A stretch of 64,000 nt of DNA from a virus: positions 1-64,000 of the IMG/VR virus record IMGVR_UViG_3300037086_000458; one strand, given 5' to 3'. Below the pieces are notes generated by a model. It was not told the origin of the DNA. It saw only the letters and a program-made list of their open reading frames with translations, and made no database searches. Positions 33,074 to 41,475 of this stretch are shown piece by piece. Positions within the stretch are counted from its first letter, which is position 1. The number at the start of each line of letters is the position of its first letter. A program made the position numbers and the translations under genes.

Positions 33074-34300
33074 TTAGAGATTGCTAAGGTCATCTAAGAT
33101 ATTATCTATGTTCACTTCCCCTGAGATAGTTGCAGTATCTCCTTTTGGTGCAGTCTTAGGACTTTTCTCTTTGGATGAAGGCTCTCCTTGGCCTGACTTT
33201 TTTGCAGGTTTATTGGTGACCACCGGAACATCTTCAGAAAGTATGTCTTCTAAGATAGTGCCCGCGTTACTCTCATCAATTATCTCGGCAGAAGATCCTT
33301 GATCAACATCTATCAAAGTATTCTCCTCTGACCCGACATCAGTAGCTGCTTCTATTTCCGCATCAGCAGTTGATGCGACATTAGTAGGCCTTGAATCAAT
33401 ATCTACAGGAGCGTCCCCCTCAGAAATATTATCCAAACCGTCTAAAACAGTATCCATATCTAAATCTGAATCCTCACCATCTTCTGGATTTTCACCATCA
33501 GATGTTTGAGATTCTTCTTCAGATGAGACGCTGTCTGGTTCAATAACCGTTGAACCTTTAGAATCTGTATTACCTAAATCAAAATCTGAAGTATCTACTT
33601 CTGTAGAAGATGACACTTTAGGTTCTTGTAAGGTAACGTCTGACGGCACAGGATCTGATTCAAGCGTAATATCCATATCTTTATTATCGACGGTAACATC
33701 CTCTTCTTGTTCTATAAATTCTTTTCCTTCTTCAGCTTCGAGACTTCTTTCAAGCGCCTCTACTCCTCCCAAAGCTTTCATTAATTTAGCTGTATCTTTA
33801 TCATCTGGTAGGGGCACATTGATCTTAAGAAGGTCACTCATCATCCTGGATTGATCTTGGATGTTTCTCATCTTTTTTATTATAATACTCTGCTTAGTCT
33901 TTATAAGACCAGAGAGACTCCTAAGAGCAAGAATCTTACGGCTAAGTTTATTAAATTCAGCCATACTGTCTTTCATTAATAGCTCTATGGCTGATTCACG
34001 CTCTTTACCGGTTGCATATTTTTTTAGGAGGTCTTGGTTATTGGCGAACTCATTTCTTTTTTTATTATTTATTTCTTCTTCGACTATACTCTGGCGTATC
34101 TCATAGTTCGTAAGCTCGCGGACTACCTTAGTATTGATTTTGTCTAATAAGTCAAGTGCTTTATCACATTCAACAATTTTTTGATCTATATAATGCCTGT
34201 TATAAGTGCTCTGCATCTCCAAAGGGACTTCTATTTTGGAGATTTGATCATAGATAAAATTTGTATCTAAATTCTGTAGAGATTTTTCAAAGTCGCCCAT
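33074..34300 (-). CDS. Coiled-coil protein with a long acidic disordered tail, 408 aa
   Basis: The ATG at 34300 follows GAGG at good spacing, favoured over a GTG six bases upstream. Residues 1-170 are coiled coil. About residues 195-370 are acidic and serine-rich, with many D/E/S/T repeats, and the end is lysine-rich then acidic (NIDNILDDLSNL). The plan suggests a scaffold or a protein binding basic partners or nucleic-acid machinery. No family is recognised. Confidence 0.55.
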   Translation of the reverse strand: MGDFEKSLQNLDTNFIYDQISKIEVPLEMQSTYNRHYIDQKIVECDKALDLLDKINTKVVRELTNYEIRQSIVEEEINNKKRNEFANNQDLLKKYATGKERESAIELLMKDSMAEFNKLSRKILALRSLSGLIKTKQSIIIKKMRNIQDQSRMMSDLLKINVPLPDDKDTAKLMKALGGVEALERSLEAEEGKEFIEQEEDVTVDNKDMDITLESDPVPSDVTLQEPKVSSSTEVDTSDFDLGNTDSKGSTVIEPDSVSSEEESQTSDGENPEDGEDSDLDMDTVLDGLDNISEGDAPVDIDSRPTNVASTADAEIEAATDVGSEENTLIDVDQGSSAEIIDESNAGTILEDILSEDVPVVTNKPAKKSGQGEPSSKEKSPKTAPKGDTATISGEVNIDNILDDLSNL

Positions 34301-34442
34301 AAGCACCTCTGCCTTTATCTTAATTATAGTTTTCTTAACATCTAAATATAATGATGTTGTTATTAATTATTAAAGTGGTTTTTTATTATTTTTTAAGCAA
34401 TTTATTTTGTTATGCCTGTGGTAGTTGGCTCGGGTGTTATTA

Positions 34443-34616
34443 CTAACATTTGTGCTCTGATATAATGAGTGTTAATACATTGTCTCGTAGTTGAAATGTT
34501 TGCTTTGCTCCACAATCAACGCACTCAATCTCAAAAATCTGATCGCCTTTTGGTATATCATACCCATATTTTGTTATATTTTTTGCTACCTTCTCGCCCT
34601 TCCAAACATTACCCAT
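34443..34616 (-). CDS. Small unrecognised protein, 57 aa
   Basis: AAAGGAG lies upstream of the ATG at 34616. The protein (MGNVWKGEKVAKNITKYGYD...) has one CVDC pair and a C-terminal cysteine, so it may bind metal. It fills most of the gap between the coiled-coil gene and the deaminase-like gene. A GCCTGTGGTAGTTGGC sequence just past its stop (34415-34430) resembles the IS200/IS605-type right ends elsewhere. Confidence 0.55.
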   Translation of the reverse strand: MGNVWKGEKVAKNITKYGYDIPKGDQIFEIECVDCGAKQTFQLRDNVLTLIISEHKC

Positions 34617-34649
34617 AATAAACTCCTTTTACTGTTATTTTACATCTTA

Positions 34650-35129
34650 TTATTCTGTAGCAGCTGATTCCAGCTGTGTTATTTCAAAAAAAGCTTTTTT
34701 AGAATCAATATCGTGTTTGGTATCTTTAACATTATTTAAAAATTCAACAGCTAACTCATCATCTATATCGCCAAAAAAATACAGCTCATGTATGTCTGCC
34801 TGATAGAGTAATTTTAATTCATCTATATGCGGGAAATAAGTTAGAAAGGCAGCTCCTCCAGATCCTTGAACTTCTCTTCCATCGTCTGTAGAACTTTTTC
34901 CAGAGAGATAGGATCTAATTGCTTCGAAGATTGGCGATGTGAAGACTGGGTGTAATTCGGTTGACTCTCTGAATTTTCCAACCTCTTCTGCAAAGATACA
35001 CTTGTTGTACCCGATTCCGCAGATGCTCTCTCCTCGAACAATAAGAGCTGCTTTAGGGTTTCTGCATTCTGATAGTTGCTTGGATTGTTGTACAACTGTC
35101 GCAAAGAAGTTCCTTTGTTTTCCATCCAT
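34650..35129 (-). CDS. Deaminase-fold protein lacking zinc ligands
   Basis: The 159-residue protein follows the cytidine/dCMP deaminase order: RNPKAALIVRGESICGIGYNKCI (first strands), FTSPIFEAIRSYLSG where an active enzyme has HAE, then AAFLTYFPHIDELKLLYQADIHELYFFGDID where an active enzyme has PCxxC. The zinc-binding His and both Cys are absent, so it is probably catalytically dead. Its first 96 or so codons overlap the last 96 codons of the helicase gene in another frame (34841-35129). The two products have no common sequence. Confidence 0.65.
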   Translation of the reverse strand: MDGKQRNFFATVVQQSKQLSECRNPKAALIVRGESICGIGYNKCIFAEEVGKFRESTELHPVFTSPIFEAIRSYLSGKSSTDDGREVQGSGGAAFLTYFPHIDELKLLYQADIHELYFFGDIDDELAVEFLNNVKDTKHDIDSKKAFFEITQLESAATE

Positions 35130-37333
35130 TCTGCAATCCTTTGTGAAAAAAGAGTGTTTCTTTCTTGGATCTTATCATTTTCAATAGCACCAACTATAGC
35201 TGACCCTTGCCCAAAAACTATGATTTTTTTTCTAGCCCGGGTAATAGCCGTATATAATAAATTCCTTTGCAGGATACGTTTGCCGTGAAATTTAATGAAG
35301 GGTAATAGAACAAGGTCATATTCCATGCCTTCCGCTTTATGTACAGTAATTGCGTATGCAAGTTTTAAAAGTTCATCCGCAATCTCTATAGGGATATTAA
35401 CTTCTTTTTTACCCTCATAATCATCTATTTCAACAAGGATGTCTGTAGCTAAAAATTTTATTACCTTACCTATATCACCATTAAACACTCCTAATTGATA
35501 ATCATTTTTTCTTATTAAAACTCGGTCTCCTATCCTAATAACTCCTCCATTAACATAAATTTCTCTATCTCCTTCAACTTTTGGGTTCAAACTTTCTTGA
35601 AGGGCTATATTCAGAGTGTCTACAGATAAAGGTCCGCTGTTTCGAGGAGTTATTATCTGGAAAGTCTTCTTAAGACCTTTTGCCTTGATCTGATCTTTTA
35701 AATCCTTAGCTAATTTTATTATGGTCTTTTCGAGCTCTTTTATGTTCTGGTTCCTTATAAACCATATATCAGCCTTAGGATCGCTTTTAAATAAAGATAA
35801 ATCTATATCTCCTTCTCTTATTTTTTTAGCCTCTTTAATAATATCAGACTGCTCCTCTTGCCGGAAGATATTCTTTAGAGAGATAGTCTTTATGACGTTG
35901 CTCTTAATAAGTTCGTTTAAAACACGTCCGGGGCCTACAGAAGGCAGTTGATCGTTATCCCCTACAAACACCAGCTTGGTGTGGGTGTAGAGGGCAGAAA
36001 CAAGCCTGTAGAACACTTCCATGTCGACCATGCTCATTTCGTCGATTACTGCAACAGATGTGTCATATTTGTTGTTTATATTATAGTCCCAGCTGTTACC
36101 TTTATATCCAAGTTTCCTATGGATCGTGTAGGCTTCGTACCCAGCTGTTACACCTAATTTTTTTGATGCTATCCCGGTAGGGGTTAAGAGATCAAAATTT
36201 ATTTTATTTTTAATCATTAATTCTACGAAAGATTTAATAATCGTGGTTTTTCCCGTACCCGGTGAGCCGGTTACTATTAAAATTTTTTCTTTTATAAATG
36301 ATCTTATGGCGTCTCTTTGTTCTTCACTTAACTTAAATGCTCCTGGTTTTGTTGGATCCTGTTGTGATAGCTCATACTCTTCAATGAACTTTTCAGTATC
36401 TATATGACTTAAATCACAACTATCAGGCTTATTGGCTATTAAACTTAAGATCCTCGCTGATTCGTTCTCATAAAAGAATAAGTTTACCTCATAATATTTA
36501 TCACCATTCCTGACCAAATATCCTTCATTTTCTAAATGGATTAAGTGAGCTTCTATATCCTGTAGAGTTATTTCTGAGCTTTTAAATTTAAAAGTTGTTC
36601 CTTGGTTATAGACATTAATTGCTTTTATAATTTGATGATCATATAAAAACAGATGCCCTGAGTTTACAGCTTCTTTAAGGACCCACAATATAAAATGGGT
36701 GTATCTTAGCTTATCCTCGGCTGAGAAGTGTAATTTCCCTGCTATAAAGTCACAAGTGGTAAATCCAAACCCAGCGAAGCATAATAGATATGGATTCTCT
36801 TTTATTTTGGTCTCAGCGTCTATCCCAAATCGAAGGAGTATCTTTTTAATGTTATTTTCTGATAGTCCTAACGAATAAAGAAATATTTTTACGCTTTTCT
36901 CTTCTCTATGCTCATTCCAGGCTTTGACTATGTTTTGAGCTATTTTTTCACCAATGTTAGGTACTTCGCAGAGTCTTTCCGGATGATTTTCTATGATATC
37001 TTCAAGTTCTTCACCGAAGTGGTTGGCGAGGTCATGTGATTTTATAGGTCCAACGAATTTTGCAATAGACTGAAGATATAAAGCTAAGCTTATTGTTGAG
37101 GTTTTGTCATAGGTGAATGTGTGGGCTTTTGCTCTAAAACCTTTTCCATACTTTGGATGATCTCGATAATCTCCATGTACTTCTATCGAAACACCCTCTA
37201 CTATCTCCTGAAAATCGCCTGAGACAGTACTATACTGACCATTTTTATTTTTCAAGATAAAAATTTTGAAGTTGTTGTCTTTTTCTGGGGATGTCCATAC
37301 TATCCTGTGGACAGTGCCTGTGAGTGTTTCCAT
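34841..37333 (-). CDS. recD2: RecD2-type superfamily 1 helicase
   Basis: The 830-residue protein has an N-terminal OB-like region (METLTGTVHRIVWTSPEKDN) with helix-hairpin-helix elements near residues 125-150 (VPNIGEKIAQNI). The SF1 motor follows: Walker A GSPGTGKTT near residue 356, DEMSM (motif II), and LAYAITVHKAEGMEYD with LLYTAITRARKK near the end. It probably unwinds 5' to 3' in replication or repair. The last 90 residues are low in structure and end DLEELPF, which resembles the C-terminal tip of bacterial SSB. This tail is encoded over the deaminase-like gene. Confidence 0.88.
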   Translation of the reverse strand: METLTGTVHRIVWTSPEKDNNFKIFILKNKNGQYSTVSGDFQEIVEGVSIEVHGDYRDHPKYGKGFRAKAHTFTYDKTSTISLALYLQSIAKFVGPIKSHDLANHFGEELEDIIENHPERLCEVPNIGEKIAQNIVKAWNEHREEKSVKIFLYSLGLSENNIKKILLRFGIDAETKIKENPYLLCFAGFGFTTCDFIAGKLHFSAEDKLRYTHFILWVLKEAVNSGHLFLYDHQIIKAINVYNQGTTFKFKSSEITLQDIEAHLIHLENEGYLVRNGDKYYEVNLFFYENESARILSLIANKPDSCDLSHIDTEKFIEEYELSQQDPTKPGAFKLSEEQRDAIRSFIKEKILIVTGSPGTGKTTIIKSFVELMIKNKINFDLLTPTGIASKKLGVTAGYEAYTIHRKLGYKGNSWDYNINNKYDTSVAVIDEMSMVDMEVFYRLVSALYTHTKLVFVGDNDQLPSVGPGRVLNELIKSNVIKTISLKNIFRQEEQSDIIKEAKKIREGDIDLSLFKSDPKADIWFIRNQNIKELEKTIIKLAKDLKDQIKAKGLKKTFQIITPRNSGPLSVDTLNIALQESLNPKVEGDREIYVNGGVIRIGDRVLIRKNDYQLGVFNGDIGKVIKFLATDILVEIDDYEGKKEVNIPIEIADELLKLAYAITVHKAEGMEYDLVLLPFIKFHGKRILQRNLLYTAITRARKKIIVFGQGSAIVGAIENDKIQERNTLFSQRIAEWMENKGTSLRQLYNNPSNYQNAETLKQLLLFEERASAESGTTSVSLQKRLENSESQPNYTQSSHRQSSKQLDPISLEKVLQTMEEKFKDLEELPF

Positions 37334-37576
37334 TTACTTCTTTGATTTTAGATTGATATTAATTTTGAACAGGTGCAGGAAGGTATTCCGTAGACTCCAA
37401 GCTACTAAGACTATCCCGAAGCACATTAATATTACCACCAAGGCTGCACAGAATACTATACCGATCCACCTTATGACTACAAACACCATAGGCTCATATT
37501 TGCAAAATAAAATGATGCCTATGACGGATAATAAGGTTGGTGTAAAATAAAGAAGACCTTTAAGAACGTTTTTCAT
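37334..37576 (-). CDS. Small membrane protein with two or three hydrophobic segments
   Basis: The 80-residue protein has hydrophobic helices near residues 8-28 and 33-65 and a short basic C-terminal tail (INLKSKK). Its start ATG overlaps the KptA-like gene stop by 4 bases, and its stop is adjacent to the helicase ATG. It could be a holin or membrane anchor; the sequence does not decide. Confidence 0.6.
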   Translation of the reverse strand: MKNVLKGLLYFTPTLLSVIGIILFCKYEPMVFVVIRWIGIVFCAALVVILMCFGIVLVAWSLRNTFLHLFKININLKSKK

Positions 37577-38466
37577 AATACCCCCTTGATATACTCTTTT
37601 TTTACGTCTGTTATGATATATTCACCCTCTTCATACGTTGAAAATTTTAACCCATCCCCATATGCTTTTTTTGCATCGATTACTAATAAGGATATTTTGT
37701 CATCCATATGTACTGCAAATTTTTTTGCGAAGTTTGTTGCATTGTCCTTATTGCAGTAAAGTTTGATATATTTTTTTGTATTGCTAAAAATACCTTTATC
37801 TTTCATTTTGTTGGCTAAGTTTGTTAGGGTGCCAAAATAGAGCTCATCAGGAGGGCAGAGATACACTTTCAATTTATATTTAATAAGATTTTGGTCTTTA
37901 AATATTATTTTTCTATGCTTATCTTTAAAAAAGAGCTCTATGATGTGATTTTTGGTTATGTAGGATAAAAATGGCATTCTTTTTTTGATGGTTCCACAAA
38001 GATCGTTAACCTTAAAATATCCCTCCGTGTCTTTATCTAAACTAGCAATATTGTTACGTAGAAGATGCACTGAGGAAATAAGAGTGGTGTCTAAATCACT
38101 TTGACTTGAAAATAAGGTGGAGGTTGGCTTACCTACGTGTAATATTTCTGTTGCCTGAACCTGAGAGTCAATGTCATATTTTATGTAATCGTCATCTTTA
38201 AATGAAATTTTCCTTACCAGATCTTTGAAATAAAATTCAATGATGTGATTTCTGTTGATATAATATAAGGCTGGTATTTTGTCTTTTAAGGTGGATATTA
38301 TGTAATTTATTGGAAAAAATCCATCAGAGTCCATAGGAAGATAAGAATAAGCTGAATATAAAATTTCTACGGAAGCAGTTAAAGCCATATCAAGATCTTT
38401 TTGAGATTTATAGAAAGTAGGAGAAGGTCTAACATCAAGCTCGTTAAGGATCATTTTATTCCCCAT
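37573..38466 (-). CDS. KptA/Tpt1-like protein with duplicated winged-helix domain
   Basis: The C-terminal half matches RNA 2'-phosphotransferase KptA: PPDELYFGTLTNLANKMKDKGIF (family PPxxLYHGT), IKLYCNKDNATNFAKKF (family VHLS...), VIDAKKAYGDGLKF and YIITDVKKEYI. KptA removes a 2'-phosphate from RNA, such as a tRNA splice junction, using NAD. The N-terminal winged-helix segment occurs twice (about residues 13-95 and 110-195; NHIIEF(Y/F)FKD is repeated). The HGT histidine is Phe, and the RH pair and the Arg of the IRA motif are altered. It may be inactive, have a changed activity, or only bind RNA or NAD. Confidence 0.6.
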   Translation of the reverse strand: MGNKMILNELDVRPSPTFYKSQKDLDMALTASVEILYSAYSYLPMDSDGFFPINYIISTLKDKIPALYYINRNHIIEFYFKDLVRKISFKDDDYIKYDIDSQVQATEILHVGKPTSTLFSSQSDLDTTLISSVHLLRNNIASLDKDTEGYFKVNDLCGTIKKRMPFLSYITKNHIIELFFKDKHRKIIFKDQNLIKYKLKVYLCPPDELYFGTLTNLANKMKDKGIFSNTKKYIKLYCNKDNATNFAKKFAVHMDDKISLLVIDAKKAYGDGLKFSTYEEGEYIITDVKKEYIKGVL

Positions 38467-38472
38467 TTTGAT

Positions 38473-38805
38473 TTAATTTCCATCAAATAGCTTCTTTTTC
38501 TTTAAAAGCTCACTTAATATTATATTAGTGGTTCCTGAGATAACTTTGAAATCCTCATAAATATCCGTAATAAAAGCTGAAATTTTAGCTTTTTCTAATA
38601 AAGCTCTTTTAATAGAATTATCCTTGGAGTCCGTAATTGAATTTATAATGTCTGATAATTCTCTTAGGACTCTTGTATTATAATTCATCTTTTTTTGGAG
38701 GATTTCTTGAATATCTTTAGTAATTCCCTCAATAGAGAAAGTCATAGCCATATTCTTGAAGATTTGCTCATTTTTTTCTTCATCAGGCAGTTTGTTAGAA
38801 TTCAT
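38473..38805 (-). CDS. Unrecognised helical protein, 110 aa
   Basis: A charged helical protein without cysteine clusters; the family is not recognised. It is the most upstream gene of the leftward block, reading from the divergent region at 38806-39045 across from the rightward block, so it is likely expressed early. A function cannot be assigned. Confidence 0.5.
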   Translation of the reverse strand: MNSNKLPDEEKNEQIFKNMAMTFSIEGITKDIQEILQKKMNYNTRVLRELSDIINSITDSKDNSIKRALLEKAKISAFITDIYEDFKVISGTTNIILSELLKKKKLFDGN

Positions 38806-38926
38806 AACATCCTTTCTTTCACTGATAAATATAAATACTCCGATTTTTGTTTTTAAAGTAGATTCTTCTTTTTCTTTAATTATTATATATTATTTATTAT
38901 CTTTTATTATTAACGTAGTTAATAGA

Positions 38927-38989
38927 AAAGCAATAGATATAGTAATGGTTATATATTCAGATTAAGTTTAAGAAAAAGGTATTTTAAAA
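38927..38989 (+). repeat. 63-bp direct repeat, copy 1 (promoter-like)
   Basis: This sequence recurs at 39732-39794 with one mismatch (GATATAG against GATTTAG). It is AT-rich, containing GGTTATATATTCAG and GTTTAAGAAAAAGG. It lies 56 bases upstream of the rightward gene at 39046, suggesting a promoter module of the phage. It begins AAAGCAATAGAT. Confidence 0.75.
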
Positions 38990-39045
38990 TTTTCCTTTAA
39001 TTTTAAATATTCTTAATCTTATATTTAAATATCAAAAGGAGACTT

Positions 39046-39420
39046 ATGAAGATTGTTACTGTAATTTCTCCGGATAAATTAAGTATGACTATGTTCTATG
39101 ACTTTTATAAATCCGTCTATGTAGGGGATGGGTCTTTATCTGTTTTAGATATAAATTGTTTATTTTCTAAAGAAGTTCAGAATGCTAAGACCAGAGAATT
39201 TATAAAGGCTAATGAGAATTCAGAGAATATTTTGATTAAATATAAGATTAAACTTAAAACAGTATTATCATTACCGGCTGAAATTGAGCAGAATTCTGAT
39301 TATATAATTAAATTTGATATGTTTTCCAATCATCCTGAGCTCTTAAAAGATAAGGATGAAAAAGGAAAAGCTATGATCGAGAGATATATTTTAAACGTTA
39401 CGAACATGAACAAAGGTTAA
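39046..39420 (+). CDS. Unrecognised protein, 124 aa, first of the rightward block
   Basis: AAAGGAG precedes the ATG. The protein (MKIVTVISPDKLSMTMFYDF...) is alpha/beta with no motif I can name. It begins the rightward transcript after repeat copy 1, and an apparently untranslated structured region follows. An early regulator is possible but not shown. Confidence 0.55.
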   Translation: MKIVTVISPDKLSMTMFYDFYKSVYVGDGSLSVLDINCLFSKEVQNAKTREFIKANENSENILIKYKIKLKTVLSLPAEIEQNSDYIIKFDMFSNHPELLKDKDEKGKAMIERYILNVTNMNKG

Positions 39421-39715
39421 AGGAGGTATCTGGCAATATTATCTGCTGTAGCTTATAAGGAACCTCTTATTCGGGATAAGCAGTGGAGATCGTAACCCGA
39501 CTGACCATGGTGGCCTTAATAACGTTCCCCAAGCGGCTATAGTGCTTTTAATGAGGTTTCTTGAAATCTCTCTTGAGTGCCTCACCCTGGAATAAGTGAT
39601 GAGGGTAGATTCACCTTGAAATAGCCAAGCTATCCCCCTACACTAGCGAGTAGGGGAGTAAGGCGCTAAGATTATGATTATCAATAAATAAATGATCTTA
39701 GCTTAAACAAATGTT
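39421..39715 (+). ncRNA. Candidate large structured RNA
   Basis: No reading frame covers this stretch, although gene spacing elsewhere is nearly zero. It contains several paired segments: GCTTAT (39451-39456) with ATAAGC (39476-39481), CCCCTAC (39635-39641) with GTAGGGG (39650-39656), and the end hairpin GCTAAGAT (39665-39672) with ATCTTAGC (39695-39702). The higher GC content and hairpin density stand out against the AT-rich surroundings. I do not recognise GOLLD, ROOL, HEARO or a group I intron core in it. It would be read from repeat copy 1 through the 39046 gene. Confidence 0.5.
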
Positions 39716-39731
39716 TAAAATCACCATCGAC

Positions 39732-39794
39732 AAAGCAATAGATTTAGTAATGGTTATATATTCAGATTAAGTTTAAGAAAAAGGTATTTTAAAA
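39732..39794 (+). repeat. 63-bp direct repeat, copy 2 (promoter-like)
   Basis: It is 62 of 63 bases identical to 38927-38989, 805 bases apart, and in the same orientation. It lies upstream of a second folded stretch and of the rightward replication genes beginning at 40028. Its position suggests a duplicated promoter. Confidence 0.75.
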
Positions 39795-39837
39795 ATTCTG
39801 TCTCTCTCTTTGAGGGGCATAAAAATTTATTTTTTAA

Positions 39838-40020
39838 GATGGAACTAGAGCATCCCTAATGTGTTATATAAGTTACCACACTTCAACAGTGGCGAGAGTG
39901 ACCGTTCCATCCATTAATTTATAATAAAGATTCTAAAGAAGGTTAGCATGACTTTTGTTGGGTTATAAAAGTGGTGGCTATAGTTGCTGGATAAGCTACC
40001 TTGGTGTAGATAAGAAGAAG
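39838..40020 (+). ncRNA. Second candidate structured RNA or 5' leader
   Basis: An 8-bp closing stem GATGGAAC (39838-39845) with GTTCCATC (39904-39911) encloses smaller stems (GTGT/ACAC, CACT/AGTG). A second domain has GGTTAGC (39941-39947) with GCTACC (39995-40000) and ACTTTT/AAAAGT inside. No frame is open. It lies between repeat copy 2 and the gene at 40028, so it could be a regulatory leader of the clamp-loader operon or an independent RNA. Confidence 0.45.
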
Positions 40021-40027
40021 GTTTAAA

Positions 40028-40471
40028 ATGGTAAAAAATTATACATCTACCGTTGCTGCTTCTCGATCTGTTCAACATATAGAAGAGAGATTAGTTGAGC
40101 ACGGAGCAATGAACATTCTTAAACTCTACGAAGATAAACATCTTGTTGGGATCGCATTTATTCTTGATAATAATGGTGAGCAGCTTCCTTTCCGACTCCC
40201 CGCTAGAATAAGCAATGTTGAGAAACAACTTAAATCCGAAGTCAAACGCCCACGTAAGAGTACATTCAATAACATTAAAGAACAAGCAGAACGAACAGCT
40301 TGGAAGCTACTTTCTGATTGGGTGGACATACAATGTAGCCTTGTGGAACTACAACAGGTAAAATTTATGGAAGTGTTTTTGCCATATGTTTATGATCCTG
40401 TTAAAAAACAAACTTTTTTTGAAAAGTTAGAAGAAACAGGATTTAAACAGCTATCTTTTAAGAAAGAGTAA
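40028..40471 (+). CDS. Conserved phage protein of unknown function, 147 aa
   Basis: The segment EQAERTAWKLLSDWVDIQCSLVELQQVKFMEVFLPYV recalls a widely conserved small phage family. Members share TAWxxxKDWVxAQxxLxExxxxxxxxVFLPY, are often beside replication genes, and have no experimentally assigned role that I know of. AAGG precedes the ATG. The gene is two bases upstream of the delta' gene, so it starts the clamp-loader operon. Confidence 0.55.
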   Translation: MVKNYTSTVAASRSVQHIEERLVEHGAMNILKLYEDKHLVGIAFILDNNGEQLPFRLPARISNVEKQLKSEVKRPRKSTFNNIKEQAERTAWKLLSDWVDIQCSLVELQQVKFMEVFLPYVYDPVKKQTFFEKLEETGFKQLSFKKE

Positions 40472-40473
40472 GA

Positions 40474-41475
40474 ATGTTTTTTCAAAAAATAAAAGGCCAT
40501 GAGGAATTATTAAATGAATTTAAAGAATGGCTTCTTAATGATAAGTTTGAGGGTGTTTATTTATTTGAAGGCCCAAAAGGTGTAGGTAAATATTCTATAG
40601 CTAAAACCCTCGCAAAATATATAGTGTGCCCCGGGGTTAAGGATGATTCCTGCAACTGCGAAAATTGTAAGTTATTCCCAGCTATCCCTGATTATATAGA
40701 AATATCTTCAGATGAAGAAAGCGTAATCAAAGTATCTGACATAGAAGCCATCGAAGAATTTGTAACTTTAATGCCTTTCAGAGGCAAAAATAAAGTTATT
40801 CTGATAGATGATGCAGAGAGATTAAATAATTCCTCAGCGAGCCAACTGCTAAAGACCCTCGAAGATTTAAAAAGCCATGTAATAATTTTTTTAATCTCAA
40901 GCTACCCGGAGAGAATAATACCGACCGTGTTATCGAGGTCGAAGAGGATTGCTTTTAAGCAGCTCCATCAGGATATCCTCTTAGAGCTATTAAAAGAAAA
41001 AAATATTAATGTAAAGAACATCGAGGAACTTAATAGAATAATCCCTTTTCTATCTAAGAGTATACTTGCAAATTATCCTATTTACTCTAAACAGATATTA
41101 TTTGTTCAGGATTTTTTGTTGAACTTCAGTAAAAGGGAAGAGGATGAAATACTCTCAATAATAAATGATATAGACATAGAAGGTGAGCTTGTCTATTTTC
41201 TGGAGATATTACTCATTTATGTTTGTGACATTCTAAAGATACATTTTGATGATAATAATATAATTTTCAATGAAGGAAACAATGCAGTCTTGGATAGAAT
41301 GACTATAGGATGGAAGAGTGATATCTGTGTAGCTATGCTTGAGAAAATCAGACCTATTATAAAGGATTACAAAAAAGGTATCAATATTAAACTTAAGCCC
41401 AGGATAGCGTCTTTGATGTCTTGGATATTTTTAATGCTTAAGAAAGAAAAGAAAGACACTTTAAATGCTGGATAG
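40474..41475 (+). CDS. holB: DNA polymerase III delta' subunit (clamp loader)
   Basis: The 333-residue AAA+ protein has a P-loop GPKGVGKYSIAK near residue 31 and a zinc site CNCENC near residues 63-68. Walker B-like LIDDAERL follows, then the sensor-like SRSKRIAF (SRC motif with Ser for Cys) near residue 156. It has the DnaX/HolB domain order. It should form part of the clamp loader that opens the DnaN ring. It overlaps the delta gene by 11 bases. Confidence 0.8.
   Translation: MFFQKIKGHEELLNEFKEWLLNDKFEGVYLFEGPKGVGKYSIAKTLAKYIVCPGVKDDSCNCENCKLFPAIPDYIEISSDEESVIKVSDIEAIEEFVTLMPFRGKNKVILIDDAERLNNSSASQLLKTLEDLKSHVIIFLISSYPERIIPTVLSRSKRIAFKQLHQDILLELLKEKNINVKNIEELNRIIPFLSKSILANYPIYSKQILFVQDFLLNFSKREEDEILSIINDIDIEGELVYFLEILLIYVCDILKIHFDDNNIIFNEGNNAVLDRMTIGWKSDICVAMLEKIRPIIKDYKKGINIKLKPRIASLMSWIFLMLKKEKKDTLNAG

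Noticed and set aside
39421-40027. Possible group I intron or spliced gene
   Set aside because: I found no conserved P3/P7 core segments and no split gene on either side, so a free-standing RNA is the simpler reading.
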